DNA of 64,000 bases from Streptomyces rishiriensis (GCF_030815485.1 NZ_JAUSWV010000002.1:6448001-6512000); one strand, 5' to 3'; numbered from the stretch's first letter, positions 8,530-19,364 are shown. The notes: generated by a model not told the origin, from the sequence alone. Numbers and translations: made by a program.

Positions 8530-9591
8530 TCAGTGCTGCCCGGGCCCGTCCGTCCCGGCCCCTTCCTCTGCGGCCCCGGTCTGCGCCGGGCCCGTCGGCG
8601 CGGTCCCCGCCGGCGCTGCCCCCGGCTGCCCGGGCACGCTCAACCGGGCCCAGCTCGCCTCCGCCGCCCTCCGGCGCGGCCGCACCAGCCGCAGCCACGC
8701 CAGCACGAGCAGGACGCCCACCACGAGGAACGGCAGTGCCGCACCGAACACGACGGCGATCCAGCGCAGCATCGTCACGAACGCGTCCCAGCCGCCCGCC
8801 AGCGCGTCCACGAACCCCGGGTCGTCGTCCTCGGCGGCCGGGACGACCGGCTTCTCCGACAGGGTCAGGGTGACGGTCGCCAGGCTCGTGCGGTCCTTCA
8901 GGGACGACTGCTGGGCGAGCAGCGCCTCGAGATCGGCCTCCCGGCTGCTCAGCTCACCCTCCAGGGTGACCACGTCGCTCAGCTTGGTGGCCCGGTCCAT
9001 CAGCTCGCGGACGCGGACGACGCTGGCCCGCTGCGAGGCGATGCGGCTCTCGACGTCGACGACCTGGTCGGTGACGTCCTGGGCCTTCGCCGTGCGCTCC
9101 AGCAGCTTGCCCGCCCCCTGGAGGTCGGCGAGGACGTCGTCGTACTTCGCGACGGGCACCCGCAGCACCACCCGGGTCCGCTCGGCACCGTCCTCGTCCC
9201 GGACGGTCGTCTCGTCCCCGACGTAGCCGCCCGCGTTCTCGGTGGTCGCGCGGGCCTCGTCCAGGGCCTTGGGCACGTCCTTGACCTGCACGGTCAGCGA
9301 GGCGGTGCGGATGATCCGGCTGACGGTGACATCGGGTGCGGAGGTGGCCTTCGAGCCGCTGGAGCCCGCACCCTGCTTCGCGTCCTGCGCGGCGTCGGCG
9401 TCACCGGCGCCCGCCTCCCCCGCGGCGGCCTCCCCGACCGCGGCCTTGTCGGCCGAACTGCTCGCCCCCGAATCGTTCGCGCCGCTGCATCCGGTGAGCG
9501 CGAGGGCCGCGGCCAGCAGGAGCCCGGCCAGGGCGTGGGCGGGCCGTGCGGAACGTCGTACGGAGTGTCCTGCGGAACGTCGTGTGCGCAT
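8530..9591 (-). CDS. DUF4349 lipoprotein
   Basis: A 353-residue surface lipoprotein. The start at 9591 gives a clean lipoprotein signal: a basic N-terminus (MRTRRSAGHSVRR), a hydrophobic core and the lipobox ALTGC. A disordered Ala/Gly/Ser stretch follows, then the DUF4349 domain (about residues 95-290). This contains long helices with heptad character, suggesting a coiled coil. A membrane helix near residues 285-310 is followed by a basic tail, so both ends may be anchored. The function of DUF4349 is unknown. It is divergent from hemY. Confidence 0.87.
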   Translation of the reverse strand: MRTRRSAGHSVRRSARPAHALAGLLLAAALALTGCSGANDSGASSSADKAAVGEAAAGEAGAGDADAAQDAKQGAGSSGSKATSAPDVTVSRIIRTASLTVQVKDVPKALDEARATTENAGGYVGDETTVRDEDGAERTRVVLRVPVAKYDDVLADLQGAGKLLERTAKAQDVTDQVVDVESRIASQRASVVRVRELMDRATKLSDVVTLEGELSSREADLEALLAQQSSLKDRTSLATVTLTLSEKPVVPAAEDDDPGFVDALAGGWDAFVTMLRWIAVVFGAALPFLVVGVLLVLAWLRLVRPRRRAAEASWARLSVPGQPGAAPAGTAPTGPAQTGAAEEGAGTDGPGQH

Positions 9592-9750
9592 CTGGGTGAA
9601 CCCCCGAGGTGGTGACTGCCTTGACGCTCCTTCGACGCGCGAGCGGGCCGGGACGTTGGCGGGGATCGGTTCCGAACAGGTCACGGTCGGGACGCGGGGA
9701 GGACTCCGTGCCGCGACGGCGGTGTCAGTGGGGTCTGAGAGAGTGGACGC

Positions 9751-11214
9751 ATGAGCTCAACGGGTACGGGCACGGGGCAGCACGTCGTCGTCGTCGGAGC
9801 CGGGATCGCCGGTCTGGCCGCCTCCCACCGACTGCTGGAGCGCGGGGCGCGGGTGACCGTCCTCGAGGCCTCCGACCGGGTGGGAGGCAAGCTGCTGCCC
9901 GGCCGGATCGCGGGCGTGCGCGTGGACCTCGGCGCCGAGTCGATGCTGGCCCGCCGGCCCGAGGCGGTCGCCCTCGCGCGCGAGGTGGGCCTCTCCGACC
10001 GCCTTCAGCCGCCGGCCACCGCGACGGCGTCGATCTGGACCCGCGGCGCGCTGCGCCCCATGCCCAAGGGCCACGTCATGGGCGTGCCGGGCACGGCGAC
10101 CGCCCTCGCCGGAGTCCTCTCCGAGGAGGGCCTCGCCCGTATCGAGCGCGACGCCGACCTGCCCCGCACCGAGGTCGGCGACGACGTGGCGGTCGGGGAG
10201 TACGTGGCGGCCCGCCTCGGGCGCGAGGTCGTCGACCGCCTCGTCGAGCCGCTGCTCGGCGGGGTGTACGCCGGAGACGCCTACCGGATCTCGATGCGCT
10301 CCGCCGTCCCGCAGCTCTACCGGGCGGCACTGACCCACACCTCGCTGACCGAGGCCGTCCGCGAGATCCAGGCGAAGACCGCCGCCGACCAGCAGACCGG
10401 CCCGGTGTTCATGGGCATCCAGGGCGGTGTGGGCTCCCTGCCGCTCGCCGTCGCCGACTCCGTGCGGGCGCGCGGCGCCGAGATCCACACGCGCGTACCC
10501 GTGACCGGACTGCGCCGAGCACCCGGCGGAGGCTGGCGCGTCACCGCGGGGGAGCGGGTGCTGCACGCCGACGCCGTGGTCGTCGCCGTGCCCGCGCCGG
10601 CCGCCGCCGCCCTGCTGGCCGCCGAGTCCCCCGGGGCCGCCGCCGCACTGAGCACGGTGGAGTACGCCTCCATGGCCCTGGTCACCCTCGCCTACCGGCG
10701 CACCGACACCGCCGGCGCCCTGCCCGACGGCAGCGGATTCCTCGTCCCGCCCGTCGACGGACGCACCATCAAGGCGTCCACCTTCGCCTCCCGGAAGTGG
10801 GGCTGGATCGCCGACGAGGACCCGGACACGATCGTGCTGCGCACCTCCGTCGGACGGTACGGCGAGACGGAGATCCTGGGTCGCGAGGACGCCGACCTCG
10901 TCGACGTCTCCCGGCACGACCTGCGCGCGGCCACCGGCCTGGACGCCACGCCCCTCGACACCCGCGTCACCCGCTGGACGGACGGCCTGCCGCAGTACCC
11001 GGTCGGCCACCACGCGCGCGTGGCCCGCATCCGCGAGCACGTCGCCGAGCTCCCCGGCATCGCCGTCTGCGGCGCCCCCTACGACGGCGTCGGCATCCCG
11101 GCCTGCATCGCGAGCGCCTACGCCGCGGTCGACCAGCTCGGCGACGACCTGAGCGCCGTCCGGGAGCTCGCCGCCAACCCGGTGCAGAGTCTGCACGGCG
11201 GAGCGGGAGAATAA
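9751..11214 (+). CDS. hemY: Coproporphyrinogen III / protoporphyrinogen oxidase
   Basis: A 487-residue FAD enzyme of the HemY (CgoX) type. The N-terminal dinucleotide-binding motif is VVVVGAGIAGLAASHRL, and the second conserved block is VGGKLLPGR. The middle section has the RLVEPLLGGVYAGD signature. The C-terminus has QYPVGHHARVARI and CGAPYDGVGIPACIASA, where FAD is also held. In actinobacteria this enzyme oxidises coproporphyrinogen III to coproporphyrin III. It precedes chdC by five bases, so the two form one operon and act consecutively around iron insertion. Ferrochelatase (cpfC) is not in the window. The older symbol hemG is sometimes used for this gene in Streptomyces. Confidence 0.95.
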   Translation: MSSTGTGTGQHVVVVGAGIAGLAASHRLLERGARVTVLEASDRVGGKLLPGRIAGVRVDLGAESMLARRPEAVALAREVGLSDRLQPPATATASIWTRGALRPMPKGHVMGVPGTATALAGVLSEEGLARIERDADLPRTEVGDDVAVGEYVAARLGREVVDRLVEPLLGGVYAGDAYRISMRSAVPQLYRAALTHTSLTEAVREIQAKTAADQQTGPVFMGIQGGVGSLPLAVADSVRARGAEIHTRVPVTGLRRAPGGGWRVTAGERVLHADAVVVAVPAPAAAALLAAESPGAAAALSTVEYASMALVTLAYRRTDTAGALPDGSGFLVPPVDGRTIKASTFASRKWGWIADEDPDTIVLRTSVGRYGETEILGREDADLVDVSRHDLRAATGLDATPLDTRVTRWTDGLPQYPVGHHARVARIREHVAELPGIAVCGAPYDGVGIPACIASAYAAVDQLGDDLSAVRELAANPVQSLHGGAGE

Positions 11215-11219
11215 GAACC

Positions 11220-11951
11220 ATGAGTGACGACGCCCCCACCACCGAGTCCGGCAGGGTCCCGAACAAGGGCAAGCTGGCCAAGGACCTCAACGAGGTCATC
11301 CGCTACACGCTGTGGTCCGTCTTCAAGCTGAAGGACGTACTGCCCGAGGACCGCGCGGGTTACGCCGACGAGGTCCAGGAGCTGTTCGACCAGCTCGCCG
11401 CCAAGGACGTGACGATCCGCGGCACGTACGACGTGTCCGGGCTGCGCGCCGACGCCGACGTCATGATCTGGTGGCACGCCGAGACCGCCGACCAGCTCCA
11501 GGAGGCGTACAACCTCTTCCGCCGCACCCGGCTGGGCCGCGCTCTGGAGCCGGTCTGGTCGAACATGGCACTGCACCGCCCCGCCGAGTTCAACCGCTCG
11601 CACATCCCGGCGTTCCTCGCCGACGAGACGCCCCGCAACTACGTGAGCGTCTACCCCTTCGTGCGCTCCTACGACTGGTACCTGCTGCCCGACGAGGACC
11701 GGCGCCGCATGCTCGCCGACCACGGCAAGATGGCCCGCGGCTACCCGGACGTCCGCGCCAACACCGTCGCCTCGTTCTCGCTGGGCGACTACGAGTGGCT
11801 CCTGGCCTTCGAGGCCGACGAGCTGTACCGCATCGTCGACCTCATGCGCCACCTGCGCGCCTCGGAGGCCCGCATGCACGTCCGCGAGGAGGTCCCGTTC
11901 TACACGGGCCGCCGCAAGGACCTCACGGAACTGGTCGCGGGCCTCGCCTGA
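11220..11951 (+). CDS. chdC: Coproheme decarboxylase (HemQ, chlorite dismutase family)
   Basis: ChdC (243 residues) removes two propionates from coproheme III to give heme b, the last step of the coproporphyrin-dependent pathway. Family blocks include NEVIRYTLWSVFKLKD near the start, VYPFVRSYDWYLLP (containing the substrate-radical Tyr of actinobacterial ChdC), MLADHGKMARGYPDVRANTVASF with the proximal His, and DYEWLLAFEADELYRIVDLMR. The ATG at 11220 follows the hemY stop by five bases and matches the family start; the frame is open further upstream but overlaps hemY. Its stop abuts the convergent peptidase gene, leaving no room for a separate terminator. Confidence 0.96.
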   Translation: MSDDAPTTESGRVPNKGKLAKDLNEVIRYTLWSVFKLKDVLPEDRAGYADEVQELFDQLAAKDVTIRGTYDVSGLRADADVMIWWHAETADQLQEAYNLFRRTRLGRALEPVWSNMALHRPAEFNRSHIPAFLADETPRNYVSVYPFVRSYDWYLLPDEDRRRMLADHGKMARGYPDVRANTVASFSLGDYEWLLAFEADELYRIVDLMRHLRASEARMHVREEVPFYTGRRKDLTELVAGLA

Positions 11952-13562
11952 TCAGCGCCCCGGCCGGGCGGCGCGCTCCGCGGGGGCGACCGCCGGCTCG
12001 GGCTCCGGGTGCGGGGCGCAGGCCGCGCGCCGCCCCGGGAGCCGGCCCTCCAGCAGATACGCCTCCAGATGGCCGTTGACGCACCGGTTCGGGCCGCCCG
12101 CGATGCCGTGCGTGCCGGCGTCCCGCTCGGTCACCAGCACCGAGCCCGTCAGCCGCCGGTGCATCTCCAGCGCCCCGGCATAGGGCGCCGCCGCGTCCCG
12201 CTCGGCGGCCAGGATCAGCGTCGGCGGCAGCTCACCCGGACCGGTCCGCACGTCGACCGGCTGCTGCCGGGGCGCCGGCCAGTACGCGCACGGCAGGTTC
12301 GCCCACACGTTGTCCCACGTCTCGAACGGCGCGACGCGCGCCAGCCGCGTGTTGTCGCGGTCCCACACCTTCCAGTCGGTCGGCCAGGACGCGTCGTTGC
12401 ACTCCACGGCCGTGTACGCGGCATTGGCGTTCTCCGCCTCCACCGCGGCCTCCCGCACCGGTCCGGCCTGCGCGATCAGCTGCTCGGGATCGCCCCTCAG
12501 ATACTCCGACAGTGCCTGCGCCCGGGCCGGCCAGTAGTCGTCGTAGTACCCGGCCTGCAGGAACGCGCCCTGGAGCTGGCCCGGACCGACCTTCCCGCCG
12601 GCCGGCTCGGCGGCCAGCCGGGCGCGCGCCCGCTCGTAACTGGCGAGCACCGCCTCCGCCGTGCCGCCCAGGCCGTACACGTCGTCGTGCCGCGCGATCC
12701 ACTCCCGGAAGTCCGTCCAGCGGCTCTCGAACGCCGCCGACTGGTCGAGGTTGTTGCGGTACCAGATCTGCGCCGGGTCCGGGTTCACGGCGGCGTCGAA
12801 CACCATCCGCCGCACATGGGAGGGGAACAGCGTCGCGTAGACCGACCCGAAGTAGGTGCCGTACGACGCCCCCATGAACGTCAGCCGCTCCTCGCCGAGC
12901 GCTGCGCGCAGCACGTCCAGGTCGCGGGCGTTGTTGAGCGAGTTGTAGTGCCGCAGGGCGCTGCCCGACCGCTTCGCACAGCCCCGCGCGTACGCCTTCG
13001 CCTGCGCGATGCGCTCCCGCTTGTACGACTCCGAGGGGTGCTCCGGGGCGGGGGCGGGGCCCTTGAAGAAGCGCTTGGGATCCTGACAGGACAACGGCGC
13101 CGAACGGCCGACCCCGCGCGGGTCGTAGCCGACGAGGTCGTAGGCCGCCCCGATCCGCTTCCACTCCGGCAGCAGCCCGATCAGCGGGAAGTACAGGCCC
13201 GAGCCGCCGGGACCGCCCGGGTTGAAGACCAGCGCGCCCTGCCGGGGCACCCGGCGCTTGCTGTTGTGCGGATCCCGCTGGGTGGCCCGCACCCGGCTGA
13301 CGGTGAGCTCGATCTGCTTGCCGTTGGGCGCCGCGTAGTCGAGCGGGACGGAGACCGTGCCGCACTGCATGCTGCCGGGCAGGTCCTGCGCGGCGGAGCA
13401 CTTCCCGAAGTCGACGCCCTTCGCCGCCGCCCGTACGGCGGCCGGCACGACACCGGACGAACCGGACAGGCCGCCGGGGTTCGGGGCGCCGCCCGCCGGG
13501 ACGGCGGAGAGGGTGGTCAGCAGCAGGGCTCCTGCGGCCGAGTGGAGGGCGGCGGCTCTCAT
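11952..13562 (-). CDS. Secreted alpha/beta hydrolase, tripeptidyl aminopeptidase (TAP) type
   Basis: A 536-residue exported enzyme. The start at 13562, preceded by GAAGGGA, gives a Sec signal peptide (MRAAALHSAAGALLLTTLSA...). The alpha/beta hydrolase core has an oxyanion-region sequence (NPGGPGGSGLYFP), a nucleophile elbow GASYGTYFGSVYA, and a C-terminal TAP-like domain with the acid (AERDAAAPY) and the His (GTHGIAGGPNRCVNGH). Conserved Cys pairs are consistent with extracellular folding. Streptomyces homologues remove N-terminal tripeptides from secreted proteins. It may be co-transcribed with the TIGR04222 gene 131 bp upstream. Confidence 0.92.
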   Translation of the reverse strand: MRAAALHSAAGALLLTTLSAVPAGGAPNPGGLSGSSGVVPAAVRAAAKGVDFGKCSAAQDLPGSMQCGTVSVPLDYAAPNGKQIELTVSRVRATQRDPHNSKRRVPRQGALVFNPGGPGGSGLYFPLIGLLPEWKRIGAAYDLVGYDPRGVGRSAPLSCQDPKRFFKGPAPAPEHPSESYKRERIAQAKAYARGCAKRSGSALRHYNSLNNARDLDVLRAALGEERLTFMGASYGTYFGSVYATLFPSHVRRMVFDAAVNPDPAQIWYRNNLDQSAAFESRWTDFREWIARHDDVYGLGGTAEAVLASYERARARLAAEPAGGKVGPGQLQGAFLQAGYYDDYWPARAQALSEYLRGDPEQLIAQAGPVREAAVEAENANAAYTAVECNDASWPTDWKVWDRDNTRLARVAPFETWDNVWANLPCAYWPAPRQQPVDVRTGPGELPPTLILAAERDAAAPYAGALEMHRRLTGSVLVTERDAGTHGIAGGPNRCVNGHLEAYLLEGRLPGRRAACAPHPEPEPAVAPAERAARPGR

Positions 13563-13693
13563 CGGGTGTCCCTTCGGTGCACGGCGGCGACAAAAGGGAT
13601 GGTTGGTTCGACCGTGGGGGAAGGCAAGCACCATCGGCGGGTGTCGGCGCCAATGCCCCTTGTGCGCCCCCCGCTGGTCGAGCGCGCCCCGCC

Positions 13694-14473
13694 TCAGTCC
13701 CGCCCGTACTGCTCACGATGAGCGAAGGCCGCCCGCAGGTCCGGCTCGCCCACCGCGCGGATCCCGCGCACGGCGACGGACGTCAGATACGTACGGTCGT
13801 CCCCCGCCGTGCCACCGGCGCGCCGCGCCAGCGCGCCCAGCAGCCGCTGCCCGGCCGGGGAGGCCCAGCGCGAGTACGGATGCACCTCCACCCGCGCTAT
13901 GGCGAGGCAGCTCAACGTGAGCGCCAGGGGCAGCGCGAACCAGAGCGCGACGAGAGCGCGGGGCATGTCCGGGGTGGCGGGAACCAGCAGTGCGGTCGCG
14001 CCCAGTGCGAGGACGGCCACGGCGGCGACCCGTACCTGACGCACCCCGGCCGCGACCGTCGTACGGGCCCCGTCGGGCACCGCGAGACCCGCGCGGACCA
14101 GCCGGTCGGCCAGGCCGCCCACCGCGTCCGCGGCGGCCGCCGCCGCCCGTGCCGGGGCGATACGGGACTGTCCCTCGGGTCCGATGGCGCCTATGACCGA
14201 CCGCTCCATCTCGTCGCGCCCGCGCGGGTCCACGACGGTCGCCCAGCCGGTGCGGGCGAGCACCAGCCGCCGCTGCCGCGCCATGGAGACCATGGTCAGG
14301 TCGGCGACCCTGCCCGGACCGCCGGACAGGAAGGCGGCCTCATAGAGCGTCAGGTCATGGCCTTGGCCGGCGTCCTCGTCGAGGGCCGCCGCCCGTACGG
14401 CGGCAAGGCACAGCCGTGTGCACGCCGCACCCGCGACGGTCCATGCCAGCAGCAGGAGAAGCACCCAGACCAT
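13694..14473 (-). CDS. TIGR04222 domain membrane protein
   Basis: A 259-residue membrane protein with an N-terminal helix (residues 1-22). The TIGR04222 signature follows: LTLYEAAFLSGGPGRVADLTMVSM, LVLARTG and VERSVIGAI-like spacing. Two further membrane helices lie near residues 140-190. As I recall, TIGR04222 proteins are often encoded near DUF692 enzymes and often end in a Cys/Gly-rich repeat tail, proposed as a modification target. This copy ends in an ordinary basic tail (HREQYGRD) and has only three Cys, all in or near membrane segments. A DUF692 gene lies 1.4 kb upstream on the same strand. No specific function can be assigned. Confidence 0.82.
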   Translation of the reverse strand: MVWVLLLLLAWTVAGAACTRLCLAAVRAAALDEDAGQGHDLTLYEAAFLSGGPGRVADLTMVSMARQRRLVLARTGWATVVDPRGRDEMERSVIGAIGPEGQSRIAPARAAAAAADAVGGLADRLVRAGLAVPDGARTTVAAGVRQVRVAAVAVLALGATALLVPATPDMPRALVALWFALPLALTLSCLAIARVEVHPYSRWASPAGQRLLGALARRAGGTAGDDRTYLTSVAVRGIRAVGEPDLRAAFAHREQYGRD

Positions 14474-14576
14474 GCCGCGTTTCTATGCCATGTGCACCGA
14501 CAAACGCCATGCCCTGTTCACAATCCGGACCGAGCGTGGTGGATATGTGACGTTCCGCTCGCCTTCGCGCTGACCC

Positions 14577-14815
14577 TCGGGAACGGACTCGGAAACGGGT
14601 GTGGAAACCGGCTCGGAAACGCGTCGGGGAAACGCGTCTCTGAAACGGATGTCGGCACCGCTGTGGGAAACCGGTTTCGCAAACGCGCGGAAACGTGTTC
14701 CTGAACCGGCGGATGCGGAAACCGGTCTCGAAAGCGCGTCTGGGAGACGTATCTGGGAAACGCGTCTCGCAACCCGTGTCGTGGACCGTCTCGGAAACTG
14801 TCCCGGAAACCGGAG
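14577..14815. repeat. Degenerate GGAAACG-type repeat tract
   Basis: About 15 copies of GGAAAC(G/C) or close variants, spaced irregularly by 10-20 bases, fill most of the gap between the TIGR04222 and DUF4142 genes. The leftward frame would read as alternating Arg-Phe-Pro, which is not a plausible protein. It reaches the stop codon of the DUF4142 gene. The remaining 100 bases (14474-14576) show nothing recognisable. Confidence 0.75.
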
Positions 14816-15592
14816 TCAGTTGCCGGGCGGCGGACTGGCCGCGGCAGGGGGGAGCGTGTAGGTGGGGGCCGGTGACGGCGCCAACGGCACGACCGACCCG
14901 GGATCGGCCGTCGGCCCCGGCGGGCCGGGGGAGCGGGTGATCGGTGGCGTGCTGCCGGCGGCCATGTCCCGGGCGAGGGCGTCGAAGTCGACGTACCCGG
15001 TGGCCTCCAGGATCCTGATGTGGTCCAGCACCGTGGTGTTGGCGTCGTCGGCGAGCTCGCGCACCAGCGAGTTGCGGGTACTGGCCCGCACCTGGGCGAC
15101 GACGGAGAACACCCGCCCGTGCGCGAGGCGCAGGATGTTGGCGAACTTCCAGTCGTACTGCCGGCCCTGTGCCGCGTCGAGCTCGCTCAGCCAGCCCCGC
15201 TGCTGGTCGTTGGGCTCGTTCGGCAGCGCGAGGCCCAGCCGGGAGGCGACGGTGCGCACCCGCTCGTCGAGGAAGGCGTGCCCCGCGACCAGGTGCCGGC
15301 CCGCTGTCCGCACGGCCTCGGTCGTGCCCTTCGTCTGCGCCTGCTGACCGGCGGGCAGTTCCCACAGCCCCGCCAGCCGTACCTTCGTGACGAAGTCCCG
15401 GTCCAGCGCGGACAGCGGCCCGTACTGCGTGGACACCGTCTGCGCGTTCAGTACGTCCACTCCGGTGCCCGACCGGTCGGCGTACGACCAGATCGGGAAG
15501 ACCAGTGCCGCCAGGGTCGCCGCCAGGCCGGTGATGATGAGCCCGGTTCCGCTGAAGATGCCTCTGCCCTGAACGGGGGGTCGCGGCCGCAT
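14816..15592 (-). CDS. DUF4142 domain protein
   Basis: A 258-residue exported or membrane-anchored protein. The ATG at 15592 was chosen because GGAGG lies eight bases upstream; an ATG ten codons earlier lacks such a site. A hydrophobic segment (about residues 13-36) is followed by a DUF4142 four-helix domain (residues 55-215), with blocks TKVRLAGLWELPAGQQA, AGHAFLDERVR and LADDANTTVLDHIRILE. The last 40 residues are Pro/Ser-rich. DUF4142 domains resemble ferritin-like helical bundles but have no established role. It is co-oriented with the DUF692 and TIGR04222 genes. Confidence 0.85.
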   Translation of the reverse strand: MRPRPPVQGRGIFSGTGLIITGLAATLAALVFPIWSYADRSGTGVDVLNAQTVSTQYGPLSALDRDFVTKVRLAGLWELPAGQQAQTKGTTEAVRTAGRHLVAGHAFLDERVRTVASRLGLALPNEPNDQQRGWLSELDAAQGRQYDWKFANILRLAHGRVFSVVAQVRASTRNSLVRELADDANTTVLDHIRILEATGYVDFDALARDMAAGSTPPITRSPGPPGPTADPGSVVPLAPSPAPTYTLPPAAASPPPGN

Positions 15593-15853
15593 GGGGTGCC
15601 TCCTGCTCGCGGCACTGCACACTAGTGCGCTTCGATTGCGGGTCTGACCGGCATGCTACTGCGCCTGCACCGCCAACTGCCGTACAGGGGTGAATAGTTG
15701 CAATGGGGATTTCGTGGGCGAAATGGGATGGCTGAAGATAGCCTCAAAGCAGGAGAAACAGTGGGGAAACGGTGGTGGAACCGTCGCGGCGCGCGTTGCT
15801 GGCAGCGGGGTGTTAACCCCGGCACATTCGAGCCGCCCGCGGTGCTTGACCCC

Positions 15854-17416
<1,563 letters not shown>

Positions 17417-17723
17417 GGTCCCCGCCTCCTTCGTGCCCCCTGCGTGGTGACGGTGGTATGGCCCCGCCACCGCTTCCCGAACCGCCCGTGGCCTCCCTTC
17501 AGAGCAACATTTGAGGTTCGGACCACCGAGCTGGAGGGCCCGGGGTCGTCGGGGCTGCGGGGCTGCGGGGCTGCGGGGCTGCGGCGCTGCGGGGGTATGG
17601 GCCTGCGGGAGGTGTGGGGGTGCGGGCTGCGGCGGTTCCGAGCAGCAGGGCTGCCGGCGTGGTGGGCAGGCGGCCAGCGCGGCGCGGTGCGCTGCCCGGC
17701 AGGTGAGGCAGCGAGATGCGGGG
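17417..17723. other. Intergenic region with GGGGCTGC array
   Basis: This 307-bp gap between the DUF692 start and the PTH2 stop holds an 8-bp tandem repeat (GGGGCTGC, four copies around 17551-17585, then decaying copies to about 17600). A G-rich stretch runs on to 17720. The right-hand part of the gap probably carries the end of the PTH2 transcript, and the left part the DUF692 promoter. I see no convincing gene or terminator. Confidence 0.7.
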
Positions 17724-18446
17724 CTAGCGGGCTCGTAGGGCCGGGTGGTCCGCGACCACGGTGCAACTGCCCGGCGTGATCTCGGTGAAGCCCGCGTCCC
17801 TTACCAGCGGAAGTCCGCTCTCCGTCAGCTCACGCCACCGTCGCGGCTCCGCGGTCCGTACGGCGAGCGGGAAACCCGCCTCGCGCCAGGCGGTCCGCTC
17901 CTCGTCCGACAGCTCCCACCAGGCGAGCTGCGCGCCGTGTCCGGCCTGCGCCATCGCCTTGCCCGCGGACATGTCGACCTCCGGGTTCTGCCAGATCACC
18001 GGAGCCGTCGGGTCGAAATCGGCCGGCGGCTCCGGATCCTCGAGATCGGTTCCGGAAACCTGCAGCTTCGCCAGTTCCTTGGGCCAGCCGTCCAGCGGAA
18101 CGGGCGGGAAAACCCTTACTTCGGCCGCCTTGCCCGTGACCGTGATGCCGGGCAGTGCCTCCGCCCGCCGCCACTCGGCGCCACGCGCGCGCCGCACCAC
18201 CTTGCGGATCCGGGCGTCCTGCCAGTCGCGCACGGCCGCCGCCCACTCGCCGTCGCCCAGCGCCCGGTCGTCGGCGAGGAGGGTCAGTACGGCGCGCGCG
18301 GCCGTCTCCAGCGCGTCCGTGCGGGCCGGCGGGTCGGCACGCTCGATACGGACCACCAAAGGCAGGACGAACTGCGGAGCCTCGTCCCGTGTCGAACGCT
18401 CGGAACGGAAGGGGCTGTCGCCTGGAACGGCCGGATCGCTGGTCAC
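17724..18446 (-). CDS. Peptidyl-tRNA hydrolase, PTH2 family
   Basis: A 240-residue cytoplasmic protein. Residues 1-145 are variable, with APQFVLPLVVRIERA near residue 25. The C-terminal part carries the PTH2 signature: NPEVDMSAGKAMAQAGHGAQ, where the Lys and His are expected active-site residues, and AGFTEITPGSCTVVADHP at the end. PTH2 enzymes release tRNA from stalled peptidyl-tRNA. The GTG at 18446 has a GGAG just upstream; an ATG at 18476 is in frame but has no ribosome site, so the start is uncertain by 10 codons. It is divergent from the ABC transporter operon. Confidence 0.85.
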   Translation of the reverse strand: MTSDPAVPGDSPFRSERSTRDEAPQFVLPLVVRIERADPPARTDALETAARAVLTLLADDRALGDGEWAAAVRDWQDARIRKVVRRARGAEWRRAEALPGITVTGKAAEVRVFPPVPLDGWPKELAKLQVSGTDLEDPEPPADFDPTAPVIWQNPEVDMSAGKAMAQAGHGAQLAWWELSDEERTAWREAGFPLAVRTAEPRRWRELTESGLPLVRDAGFTEITPGSCTVVADHPALRAR

Positions 18447-18503
18447 GTCCTCCAGTCTGCCAGGTGGAAGATCCATGCATCCGCGCGTGAAAGGACGGTC
18501 CGC

Positions 18504-19364
18504 ATGCCACATGAGCTGAGGCTGGAGGCGGTGGGCCGTCGCTATGGCGTTCGCGGCCCCTGGGTGCTCCGCGACGTGCACCTGAAGCCGGCTCCCGGCA
18601 CCCTGACCCGCATCGATGGTCCCAACGGCACCGGAAAGTCCACCCTGCTCCGTCTGCTCGCCCGCATCGACGCGCCGACCGAGGGCCGGGTGACCGGTGC
18701 CCCCCGAACCGCCTACGTTCCCGAACGTTTCCCCGCCGCCCTCCCCTTCACCGCCCTCGGCTACCTCACCCACCTCGGCGCGGTCCACGGACTGTCCCGT
18801 ACGGCGGCCGCACAGGCCGCGGGCGACTGGCTGGACCGCTTCGGCGCCACCGCGCACGCCCACACCCCGATGAGCCGCCTGTCCAAGGGCGGCAGCCAGA
18901 AGGTCGCCGTGGCGCAAGCGCTCCTCGCCGAACCGGAGTTGATGATCCTGGACGAGGCCTGGACCGGTCTCGACACCGACGCGCGCGCCGAACTCGAACG
19001 TGCCGTCGCCGAGCGGACGGCCGCCGGATCGGCCGTCGTCTTCGTGGACCACGACCCGCGCCGCCTCGCCGGCCGGGCGGACGCCGAGTACACCGTCCGC
19101 GACGGCGGCCTCCACCGCCGCACCGCGGCGGAACCGGCCGCCGTTCCCGACGGCCCCCACGTGACCATCGAGGTCCGCGGCCCTGCCGCGCCGCTTCCGC
19201 CGGAAGCGCTCCGGCTGGCCACCGCGACCGAGGAGACGGCCGACCGCAACCACCGGCTCACCGTCTCCGCCTCCCACTCCGACGTCCTGCTCCGCGCCCT
19301 GCTGACCGCACGCCCGCCGTGGCACGTGGTGAGCGTCCGTCAGGACGGGAGCCCACGCCGATGA
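18504..19364 (+). CDS. ABC transporter ATP-binding protein
   Basis: A 286-residue ATPase, one nucleotide-binding domain plus a ~70-residue C-terminal extension. The Walker A is GPNGTGKST, the signature is altered to LSKGGSQKV, and the Walker B is LMILDEAWTGLD with the H-loop FVDHD. An Ala/Pro-rich hinge after residue 205 leads to a small C-terminal domain (HVTIEVRGPAAPL...). The ATG at 18504 is preceded by GAAAGGA. The gene overlaps the following permease by ATGA, so both make one transporter. With only one small permease and no binding protein, an exporter is more likely than an importer. The substrate is unknown. Confidence 0.92.
   Translation: MPHELRLEAVGRRYGVRGPWVLRDVHLKPAPGTLTRIDGPNGTGKSTLLRLLARIDAPTEGRVTGAPRTAYVPERFPAALPFTALGYLTHLGAVHGLSRTAAAQAAGDWLDRFGATAHAHTPMSRLSKGGSQKVAVAQALLAEPELMILDEAWTGLDTDARAELERAVAERTAAGSAVVFVDHDPRRLAGRADAEYTVRDGGLHRRTAAEPAAVPDGPHVTIEVRGPAAPLPPEALRLATATEETADRNHRLTVSASHSDVLLRALLTARPPWHVVSVRQDGSPRR

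Noticed and set aside
9609..11219. Upstream extension of the chdC frame through hemY
   Set aside because: The extension overlaps the confident hemY gene in another frame. The family start is clearly the ATG at 11220.
14355..15620. A 421-codon leftward frame over the TIGR04222/DUF4142 gap
   Set aside because: It is out of frame with the real genes on the same strand and consists of Arg/Phe/Pro-rich sequence from the GGAAAC tract.
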